This document shows positions 1 to 7,103 of a stretch of 8,512 nucleotides of DNA, in pieces. The first letter of the stretch is position 1. The number at the start of each line of letters is the position of its first letter. The stretch covers positions 1 to 8,512 of the forward strand of contig JBOGUF010000198.1 of assembly GCA_050696075.1 (NCBI GenBank), given 5' to 3'. Both the position numbers and the translations under genes were made by a program. Under the pieces are notes generated by a model. It was not told the origin of the DNA. It searched no databases and saw only the letters and a list, made by a program, of their open reading frames with translations. The DNA is from JBOGUF01 sp050696075 (lineage in GTDB: Bacteria; Chloroflexota; Chloroflexia; Thermomicrobiales; UBA6265).

Positions 1-20
1 CAATGTGGAGATATAACCAG

Positions 21-34
21 CGGCGGAACCGCCG
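21..34 (-). terminator. possible weak terminator hairpin after the isomerase gene
   Basis: A perfect inverted repeat (CGGCGG, AA, CCGCCG) lies about 27 bases past the isomerase stop codon in the leftward direction. In RNA it would form a stem of five G:C pairs with a four-base loop. The bases beyond it are A/T-rich (around TTATATC on the transcribed strand) but there is no clean U run, so a Rho-independent terminator is only possible. The window ends 20 bases further on, so continuation of the operon to the left cannot be excluded. Confidence 0.25.
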
Positions 35-61
35 GCGATAGATTCATTCTACGGGCAGCTT

Positions 62-1738
62 TCAGTCCACTAACCCGTTCTCCGTTCCACACACGGACAC
101 CTTGACGCCTAGGGCTTGCATCATCGCCACCTTGGCGGCGAAGGCGCGGTTGGCGGCCTCGGCGGAGGGGGCGTACACGACCTGGATGTGGTTGGCTTTG
201 TGGCGGGCCATGAGCTGGTCGCGGCTAACCCCGTAGGTGACGGCGTGCATGATCGGCCATTGGGGGGTCGTCGCCTGCCAGCGGCGCTCCGTCTCCTCCC
301 TCGGCAGCGACACGACACCGCCACGGCCGATGTCCATCTGCAACACATCGTCCTCGACGAAGACGCGGCTCCACACGATCTCGCCCGGCTTGCTGATTCC
401 TTTCAGCGTCCCGCCGCCGAGGCGGAAGTACATCGGCGGCTGGCGCTCGCTCGATGCGCCTTGGTAGCCGTCGATGAAGTGGTTGGGTGGGGCCGCTCCT
501 GAGATTTCCAGGACCCAGACGAAGGTGTCCACCGCACCGCCGTAGCCGTCCGGTCCCTGGTAGTGCTCGCCCCAGCGTACGTCGTGCAGCGTCGTCTCCG
601 GGTCGAATCCCATCGCCGTCCAGATCCGGTTCGTCACCAGTGCGTCGAGGCCGGCGCACTCGTCCACCTCGTTGAAGTGGGGCAACGCCTGGCCTTCGTA
701 GAGAACCCGCCCCGTCTCCGCGTGGCGCACGGGCGGGCGATCGACGTTGTTCAGTAACCCTTCGACCAGATCAGAGGCGGGCGCCAGGTCCTTGAGTCCT
801 TGTTGGTACTGGATGCCGATCGTAGCGCAGCCGAACTCGTCGGCGATTCGCACCGCGGCGACGTACATCTTGCACTGCTGGAGGATCTGGTCGTCGGTGA
901 GGTCGGTTTCGGGGTTAGGGCCGGTGACGAAGGTGAGGCCCTTGTCGTCGAGCCAGCGCCGCACCGCGCGCGCCTCGTCGTCGCTCACCGTCTGCATCGC
1001 GGCGTACAACGACGACTGCGACAGCCGCTCCTTGAAGACCCCCGTCGGATGGAGGAGGTGATCGGGGACGATGGCGTTGAACATCCCCATGCAGCCTTCG
1101 TCAAAGACCCCCATGATCGCTTTGTCGGATTGGAGTTGGTGGGCGAGCGCCCGACCGAGGTCCGCCTCGACCGGAGGCAAACTGACCTGGGCGGCGTCGT
1201 GGACGTGGCTGAGGTCGTGGGAGACGGTGCCGGTGCGTAGCCACTCCCGCAGGCCGTTGCGGAAGAAGTCGTCCGTGAAGTCGACCGACCAGAGGGTGCT
1301 GAAGCGCACCCCCGCCTTGGTGAGCGAGCCGTTGAGGTTGAGCATGCCGACCAAGCCGGGCCACTGGCCGCTCCAGTTGGCGACGGTAAGGATCGGCCCG
1401 CGGTGCGACGTCAGCCCCGGCAGAACGTGGTGACTGTATTGCCAGACCGCCTCCGCCACAATCAGCCGTCCCTCGGGATGGATCGACCGAAAAACCTCCA
1501 TCCCTTCCTTCTGGCTGGCGATGAACCCGTGGCCCTGTTCAGGGTCGAACGGGTGACCGCGGACCACCGTCCACCCCTCGTCGCCGAGAGCCGCCGCGAT
1601 CCGCGCCTCCATCGCTTCCTGCGCCGGCCAGCACATGCGGTTGGCGGAGAGCCGCAGGTCGCCACTGGCCACCAGCACGACCGCGCGCTCCGCCACCGGC
1701 GCCGGCTCGCTCATCACCGGGTGCGCGTAGTCCGTCAT
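62..1738 (-). CDS. L-fucose/D-arabinose isomerase-like aldose-ketose isomerase
   Basis: This 558-residue protein belongs to the L-fucose isomerase family: cytoplasmic, metal-dependent enzymes interconverting an aldose and a ketose (L-fucose to L-fuculose; several also take D-arabinose to D-ribulose). Aligned from memory with E. coli FucI (591 residues), the metal and catalytic residues are kept: E357 in NEVDECAG matches E337, D386 in LHDVRWG matches D361, and H517 in KANHI matches H528. The segment GIQYQQGLKD near 308-317 matches the FucI region before the active site. A five-residue insertion lies between the two acidic ligands and the N-terminal third is divergent, so the substrate cannot be read off. 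The ATG at 1738 has an AGGAG-type ribosome site about eight bases upstream; Met9 is a weaker alternative. It is the last gene of the leftward operon, 101 bases after the binding-protein gene, which suggests it acts on the imported sugar. There is no signal peptide. Family assignment is firm; D-arabinose as substrate is inference. Confidence 0.85.
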   Translation of the reverse strand: MTDYAHPVMSEPAPVAERAVVLVASGDLRLSANRMCWPAQEAMEARIAAALGDEGWTVVRGHPFDPEQGHGFIASQKEGMEVFRSIHPEGRLIVAEAVWQYSHHVLPGLTSHRGPILTVANWSGQWPGLVGMLNLNGSLTKAGVRFSTLWSVDFTDDFFRNGLREWLRTGTVSHDLSHVHDAAQVSLPPVEADLGRALAHQLQSDKAIMGVFDEGCMGMFNAIVPDHLLHPTGVFKERLSQSSLYAAMQTVSDDEARAVRRWLDDKGLTFVTGPNPETDLTDDQILQQCKMYVAAVRIADEFGCATIGIQYQQGLKDLAPASDLVEGLLNNVDRPPVRHAETGRVLYEGQALPHFNEVDECAGLDALVTNRIWTAMGFDPETTLHDVRWGEHYQGPDGYGGAVDTFVWVLEISGAAPPNHFIDGYQGASSERQPPMYFRLGGGTLKGISKPGEIVWSRVFVEDDVLQMDIGRGGVVSLPREETERRWQATTPQWPIMHAVTYGVSRDQLMARHKANHIQVVYAPSAEAANRAFAAKVAMMQALGVKVSVCGTENGLVD

Positions 1739-1839
1739 CGCCTCGCTCCTCTTCCCTTCGCGCCGATCCGATCGTCACACTCTAGCTTGGGGACCAGGCG
1801 AACCATGCTGCCTTGCCCCCGCACCAACCGCGGAAAGCC

Positions 1840-2892
1840 CTACGGCGTCGCCGTCGCCGGTCCTCCGGCCCCGGTGTACTTGGCGTAGAGTTCCTCGGCG
1901 TTCTCCTGGGTCACCTCTTCGGTCTCCAGGACCACCTCTTTCGCGGGCGTCTCACCCTGCGCCAAAATCCTGACCACCCAATCGATCGCCTCCGCGCCTC
2001 CGGTCGGATAGACGTAGGTTACGTCGATTCGATCCTCGATCACCGAGCGGATGCCGCCGTCCGCGGTGGGCAGCGCGTCGATGCCGATGAAGAGCATGTT
2101 CTCCATGTCGAGTCCGGCATTCTGCGCCGAGATGATCGCGGCCTCGGTCATTGGGTCGTTATGGGTGTAGACCACGTTGACGTCGGGGTTGGCCTGGAAC
2201 ATGGCTTGTGAGACGGGTATCGCCTTCTCGCGCAGCCAGTCGGCATTCTGCTCGGCGATGATGGCGACGTCGGGATTGGAGGCAATCCCCTCGCGGAATC
2301 CGTCTCCCCGCTCCTTGGCCGGGGTCGAGCCTTCCAAGCCCCGGATCTCGATGACGTTGCATGGGCTGAGGCTGTTCTCCGCGCAATATTGCGCCGTGTG
2401 TTCGCCGGCTCGGCGGCCGATCTCGACGTTGTCGGCGCCGATCCACATCGTGTACTGGTCGCCATTGACCTTGCGGTCGAGCACGATCACCGGGACGCCC
2501 TGGGCGCAGGCCTCGGCCACGACGTCGGTCAGCGGCGCGGCCTCGTTAGGCGAGATGATCAGCAGATCGATTCCCTGGGCCAGGAAGTTCTCCACGTCGG
2601 CGACCTGCTTAGCGTTGTTCTGCGCCGCGTCGGCGAAGACCACCTCCAGGTTCGGGTGCGCCTCGGCAGCGGCCTCGATCTGGTCGTTCATCGCCTGCCG
2701 CCACGGCTCGCCCTTGTTGGCCTGCGACATACCGATCAGATATTGATCTTTCTCCGGCACGCCGCCGTCAGGAATGCAGGTGCCGACGTCCTCGGCGCCC
2801 GTGGGCGTTCCCTGGCTGTAAGCGGCCGGGGCCGTGCCCAGCGCCACCACGAGCAGCAACGAGGCAATGAGAAGCCGCGAATTCGAGAACAT
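1840..2892 (-). CDS. sugar ABC transporter substrate-binding protein, RbsB type (CUT2)
   Basis: This 350-residue exported receptor captures a monosaccharide for the adjacent RbsA/RbsC-type importer. The first 27 residues are a Sec signal peptide (hydrophobic LLIASLLLVVALG, likely cleavage after AYS at 27). The mature part is a type I periplasmic-binding fold: IGMSQANKGEPWRQAM at 53-68, the ISPNEAAPL segment at 113-121, VIVLDR with D139 and R140, R195 in PAKERGDGF, N245-D246 in THNDPM, and D272 in GIDAL. These match ligand contacts of ribose-binding protein as I recall them. The glutamine that contacts ribose near the C-terminus is replaced by Y295 in a VTYVYPTGG segment, so ribose itself is doubtful. 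C170 and C178 could form a disulphide. There is no lipobox cysteine. The frame stays open upstream to 3030, but the ATG at 2892 is chosen because it alone has a strong ribosome site and starts the signal peptide. Confidence 0.92.
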   Translation of the reverse strand: MFSNSRLLIASLLLVVALGTAPAAYSQGTPTGAEDVGTCIPDGGVPEKDQYLIGMSQANKGEPWRQAMNDQIEAAAEAHPNLEVVFADAAQNNAKQVADVENFLAQGIDLLIISPNEAAPLTDVVAEACAQGVPVIVLDRKVNGDQYTMWIGADNVEIGRRAGEHTAQYCAENSLSPCNVIEIRGLEGSTPAKERGDGFREGIASNPDVAIIAEQNADWLREKAIPVSQAMFQANPDVNVVYTHNDPMTEAAIISAQNAGLDMENMLFIGIDALPTADGGIRSVIEDRIDVTYVYPTGGAEAIDWVVRILAQGETPAKEVVLETEEVTQENAEELYAKYTGAGGPATATP

Positions 2893-2900
2893 TGTCGTTC

Positions 2901-2907
2901 CCTCCTT
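2901..2907 (-). promoter_or_regulatory. strong ribosome binding site of the RbsB-type gene
   Basis: The minus strand reads AAGGAGG eight bases before the ATG at 2892. It is the best Shine-Dalgarno match in the operon and fixes the start of the binding protein against the longer open frame that begins near 3030. A strong site fits the usual need for more binding protein than membrane components. Confidence 0.8.
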
Positions 2908-2965
2908 GGTCCCTTCAACTCGGCGCCAGGACTCGTTTCGACTGACGGACCGGACCGGCCACGGA

Positions 2966-2982
2966 GGGGCGCGGCCCGCCCC
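2966..2982 (-). other. intercistronic stem-loop between permease and binding-protein genes
   Basis: GGGGCG and CGCCCC flank a five-base loop, giving a six-pair all-G:C hairpin inside the 150-base gap between the permease stop and the binding-protein start. A second, wider inverted repeat encloses it: GGACCGGA at 2947-2954 and TCCGGTCC at 3001-3008. No U run follows, so it is unlikely to terminate fully. Similar intercistronic structures in ABC operons often set transcript stability so that the binding protein is made in excess; that role here is inference. In GC-rich DNA short perfect stems also arise by chance. Confidence 0.45.
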
Positions 2983-3042
2983 CAGGATGCCCGGGCGCTT
3001 TCCGGTCCTCCGTCGCACCGTTCGCGTCACCGCGCCCTCCTC

Positions 3043-4059
3043 CTACCGTCGCTGGCGTTGGAGCACAACGGCGATGACGATGATCAGCCCCTTCAGGATC
3101 GCCTGGTATTCCGACTGGATGTTGCGCAGGCCGAGGATGTTGTCGAGGATGCCGAGGGTTAAGGCGCCGATCATCGAGCCGGCGATCGTGCCCACCCCGC
3201 CGGCCAGGCTCGTGCCTCCGATCACCACCGCCGCGATCGCGTTGAGTTCGTAACCATTGCCGTCGATGTGGCTCCCCTGGTTGACGAGGGCCGCGTGCAG
3301 CAGCGCCGCCATCCCGGCCAGGAGACCGGAGACACCAAAGACGATCACCTTGACCCGGTCGACTCTGACGCCGGAGAGCCGCGCCGCCGTTTCGTTCCCG
3401 CCGACCGCGTAGACGTGGCGGCCGAAACCGGTGCGTTTGAGCAGCAGCGTGGCGATCAACCCGACGCCGATGAAATAGAAGACCGGGACGGGGACGTCCA
3501 GGCCAAGCAGGCCGACCTCGCCGCCGAACATCGCCTTGAAGCGGGGCGGCGCCAGGTCCGGCCCATCGCCGAAGGCGAGCGGAATGGCGTACCCGTCCGA
3601 CCAGAGCGACGCCACGCCGCGGGCCGCGCCCAACATCGCCAGGGTCGCGATAAACGACTGGATGTGGAAGCGGGTGGTGACGAGGCCGTTGAGGACGCCG
3701 ACCAGCGCCCCCACCCCCAGCACCAGCAGGATCGTCGGCACCAGCCCGAGCTCGTAGCGCATCATCGCCGCCGCCGCCCCGACCGCGCACAGGGCCATCA
3801 CCGCCCCCACCGAGAGATCGATGCCGCCGGTCAGGATGACCAGCGTCATGCCGATCGCGATGATGCCGTTCTCGGAGGCGAAGCGCACAATGTTGAGCAG
3901 ATTCCGCGGCTCGAGGAAGACGTTCTCGCCGTTGCGCTCCGGGGAAAGAATCGCCGAGACGACGAGGATGGTGATCAGACCGAAGAGGCTTTGAAAACGC
4001 AGCAGGATGCTCCACGCGCGACCGAACCAGTCCCGCGCTTGCGTGCGCTGCTCGATCAT
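3043..4059 (-). CDS. sugar ABC transporter permease, RbsC type (CUT2)
   Basis: This 338-residue multi-spanning inner-membrane protein forms the channel of a CUT2 monosaccharide importer, probably as a homodimer with the neighbouring ATPase. Counting from the ATG at 4059, family landmarks are GGIDLSVGAV at 78-87 after the third hydrophobic span, the VGGNETAARLSGV segment at 219-231, and AIAAVVIGGTSLAGG at 274-288, the region that docks onto the ATPase. Hydrophobic stretches near 18-38, 64-76, 85-100, 107-126, 190-208, 237-258 and 318-334 agree with the RbsC/XylH/MglC topology. A GTG in the same frame at 4071 would add four residues; the ATG is preferred because GGAG lies six bases before it. 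It starts 35 bases after the ATPase stop, so the two are surely co-transcribed. The motifs do not tell which sugar is carried. Confidence 0.93.
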   Translation of the reverse strand: MIEQRTQARDWFGRAWSILLRFQSLFGLITILVVSAILSPERNGENVFLEPRNLLNIVRFASENGIIAIGMTLVILTGGIDLSVGAVMALCAVGAAAAMMRYELGLVPTILLVLGVGALVGVLNGLVTTRFHIQSFIATLAMLGAARGVASLWSDGYAIPLAFGDGPDLAPPRFKAMFGGEVGLLGLDVPVPVFYFIGVGLIATLLLKRTGFGRHVYAVGGNETAARLSGVRVDRVKVIVFGVSGLLAGMAALLHAALVNQGSHIDGNGYELNAIAAVVIGGTSLAGGVGTIAGSMIGALTLGILDNILGLRNIQSEYQAILKGLIIVIAVVLQRQRR

Positions 4060-4094
4060 TGATTGCTCCACTGGCCCGCCTTTCAGTCGTGGGG

Positions 4095-5633
<1,539 letters not shown>

Positions 5634-5676
5634 CGTGGCATCACCTATCAAGGATCGATCCCTCGTGCGGCTCTGT

Positions 5677-6759
5677 TCATGCGCCCGCGCCGGGTGACAC
5701 GCACTCGGGGTCGCCCGTCGAGGGCTCGACGTCATCGAGTGCCGTCTGCATCAGATAGACCTGGTACGGGCCAAACAGCGACATCGTAAAGTAGATCTCC
5801 GGCCCGTCGTTCCACCGCGGCAGGATGTACGGCGCGTAGAGTTGCGGATATTCTGCCCCGGTCGCCACCGTCCACTCCTCGCTCCAGGGTCCGGTCAGGC
5901 AGTCGGCGGTGCGCAGGACAACGGAGTACTTGTCCTCGTTCAGGTACATCATCAGCCACTGCTCGTAGTGGGAGTTCCAGCGCACCGAGAGCTCCCCGAC
6001 CGGCGCGGGGATCAGCAACTCAGCCGCCGCCTCATCGCTCATCCACGCCGCGCCGTCCCAATACTCGTAGGCGCTCTTCTCCAGGATCTGCTCCTCAGAA
6101 ACGCGCGCCACATGCGTCCCGCCGAAGCGCCCGCCGGGGATGCCGAAGAAGTAGGCGTAACCGTCAAGTTGCACGATCGCCACCTGGCCGAAGTTGCTGT
6201 CGCCCGCCCAGGTGGCGTCAGAGTCGACGGTCCAGTTCTCGCCGTCGTCGTCGGAGTAGGCCAGCCCGGAGAGGTTCAGGTCCCACCGCCCTGGATCGCC
6301 CCATTCCCGCACCGCCATGTAGTGCAGGAACATGCGGTCGCCGACGGAGACGCCGTAGGTCGGGATAATGGTGACTTCAGTCCCTTCGACGTCGCGCGGT
6401 GAGATAAGCTGCTTGGCGTGATCTGGAAGGTCGGTAATCATGCGATCGAAGGTGAGCCCGTCGCGCGGGTCTTGATCGGTCTCGATGACGGCGGCGACGT
6501 TGCTGCGCCAATCGCTCTTGGCCGGGCCGAAGGTGTCGCCGAAGACCATGTAGATCGCGCCGTCGTGCTCGAAGGTGTGGCCCAGGTCGGTGCCGTCCAC
6601 GCCGTATTTCGTGTGCGTCTCGTTGATCCCGTCCGGCCCGGTCAGCGTCGCCACGACCTCGACATCCAACGGCTCGTTCTCCTCCTGGGCGCGCGCGGGA
6701 GCCAAAGCCAACGCGGGAATCGCCGCGACCAACAGCACCAAACTCATCGCCACCTTCAT
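5677..6759 (-). CDS. secreted DUF4185-like beta-propeller protein, candidate glycoside hydrolase (GH183-like)
   Basis: This 360-residue protein is exported: residues 1-24 are a Sec signal peptide ending in ARA, with cleavage before QE. The mature part has the repeated aromatic/Asp-rich strands of a beta-propeller. I recognise a DUF4185 pattern from GTDLG at 56-60, FGDTFG at 73-78, a perfect Asp box (SDDDGENW, 169-176), FGQVAIV at 190-196, ELSVRWN at 256-262 and LTGPWSE at 288-294. DUF4185 includes the endo-D-arabinanases of family GH183, which cut D-arabinofuranan outside the cell. Conserved acidic residues such as D58 and D75 are plausible active-site candidates, not proven ones. It is the first gene of the leftward operon, 43 bases ahead of the sugar ATPase, as expected for an extracellular enzyme feeding the transporter. 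The ATG at 6759 has a GAAGGGG-type ribosome site; Met5 would shorten the signal peptide. Alternatives are another five-bladed glycosidase family (GH43/GH117-like) or a non-catalytic carbohydrate-binding propeller. Confidence 0.75.
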   Translation of the reverse strand: MKVAMSLVLLVAAIPALALAPARAQEENEPLDVEVVATLTGPDGINETHTKYGVDGTDLGHTFEHDGAIYMVFGDTFGPAKSDWRSNVAAVIETDQDPRDGLTFDRMITDLPDHAKQLISPRDVEGTEVTIIPTYGVSVGDRMFLHYMAVREWGDPGRWDLNLSGLAYSDDDGENWTVDSDATWAGDSNFGQVAIVQLDGYAYFFGIPGGRFGGTHVARVSEEQILEKSAYEYWDGAAWMSDEAAAELLIPAPVGELSVRWNSHYEQWLMMYLNEDKYSVVLRTADCLTGPWSEEWTVATGAEYPQLYAPYILPRWNDGPEIYFTMSLFGPYQVYLMQTALDDVEPSTGDPECVSPGAGA

Positions 6760-6862
6760 CGGTGTCCCCTTCTTCCGCCGGACGACGTCGCGCTTGTGTG
6801 CCTTGTGCCTATCACTGTGGCCGCGTTTCGCGTCACGACGGACTTAATCCGAGACGACGGTG

Positions 6863-6874
6863 GAAATCGATTTC
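6863..6874. promoter_or_regulatory. palindromic operator-like site 1 (LacI-family type)
   Basis: GAAATCGATTTC is a perfect 12-base palindrome with a central CG, the form typical of LacI/GalR-family operators. It begins two bases downstream of the proposed -10 element of the leftward promoter and so covers the probable transcription start, where a repressor would block initiation. A near copy lies 87 bases away in the mirror position for the rightward promoter. No regulator gene is in the window, so the binding protein is unknown. Confidence 0.6.
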
Positions 6875-6875
6875 T

Positions 6876-6904
6876 GTGATAACACCGGAGCGCGGGTTCG
6901 TCAA
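6876..6904 (-). promoter_or_regulatory. probable sigma70-type promoter of the leftward operon
   Basis: On the minus strand TTGACG (6904 to 6899) and TATCAC (6881 to 6876) are separated by 17 bases, matching five of six and four of six consensus positions. The operator-like palindrome follows directly. Transcription would begin near 6869, leaving a leader of about 110 bases before the DUF4185 start codon. Promoter calls by eye in GC-rich DNA are uncertain, but the mirror-image arrangement on the other strand supports this one. Confidence 0.5.
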
Positions 6905-6919
6905 CAAACGGCTCGTGTA

Positions 6920-6949
6920 TTGACAGCGAGCAGGTTCGATTGATAGGCT
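6920..6949 (+). promoter_or_regulatory. probable sigma70-type promoter of the rightward solute-binding-protein operon
   Basis: A perfect TTGACA -35 element lies at 6920-6925. The -10 is weak: either TAGGCT at 6944-6949 (18-base spacer, keeping T1, A2 and T6) or GATAGG at 6942-6947 (16-base spacer). The second operator-like site begins at 6950, exactly 30 bases from the first base of the -35, the same distance as on the leftward side. The two -35 elements are only 14 bases apart, so polymerases at the two promoters may compete. Confidence 0.45.
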
Positions 6950-6961
6950 GAAATCGATTGC
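6950..6961. promoter_or_regulatory. operator-like site 2, imperfect copy of site 1
   Basis: GAAATCGATTGC matches site 1 at 11 of 12 bases, including all of the GAAATCGATT core. It lies directly downstream of the proposed rightward -10 region. Its centre and that of site 1 are 87 bases apart and equidistant from about 6912, which is also the midpoint between the two -35 elements. This suggests one regulator controlling both operons, perhaps by bridging the sites; that part is inference. Confidence 0.55.
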
Positions 6962-6967
6962 TCGATA

Positions 6968-7037
6968 ATTCGGAGTTCGGCATTCGGCGTTCGGCGTTCG
7001 GCATTCGGCATTCGGCATTCGGCATTCGGCGTTCGGA
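6968..7037. repeat. heptanucleotide tandem array, ten units of RTTCGGM
   Basis: Ten consecutive 7-base units run without a single insertion or deletion. The plus-strand unit is ATTCGGC or GTTCGGC; the first and last units end in A instead of C. The order of the first base is A G A G G A A A A G. The array sits between the proposed rightward promoter and the ribosome site of the solute-binding-protein gene, so it would be transcribed as part of a leader of about 150 bases. Heptameric tandem repeats of this kind are known in several bacterial phyla and usually vary in copy number. It is not coding: apparent reading frames across it merely repeat a seven-residue motif. Confidence 0.9.
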
Positions 7038-7103
7038 GATCCTTCCCAGATCGTTCGGTCAGTCTGCCGCTCTACGCGGTGTTCGCAAGAGAGGTGCAAA
7101 GAG

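Noticed and set aside
1739..1839. Separate promoter or terminator between binding-protein and isomerase genes
   Set aside because: No convincing -35/-10 pair, U-run hairpin or operator copy is visible in these 101 bases on the minus strand; read-through is the simpler reading.
2893..3030. 46-residue N-terminal extension of the RbsB-like protein
   Set aside because: It is Arg-rich, would precede the signal peptide and lacks a good ribosome site; AAGGAGG directly supports the ATG at 2892.
2915..4015. 366-codon minus-strand frame across the permease gene
   Set aside because: It is Arg/Gly/Pro-rich shadow translation of the GC-rich permease gene in another frame; the true frame has RbsC motifs and membrane spans.
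3268..4062. 264-codon plus-strand frame opposite the permease gene
   Set aside because: It is a charged, low-information product lying wholly antisense to a well-supported gene, as expected from third-position GC bias.
5634..5735. 34-residue N-terminal extension of the ATPase overlapping the DUF4185 gene
   Set aside because: The extension is unlike RbsA N-termini; the start at 5633 gives the family length and has its own ribosome site.
6968..7037. CRISPR array
   Set aside because: The repeats are 7 bases and directly abutting with no spacers, so this is a simple tandem array.
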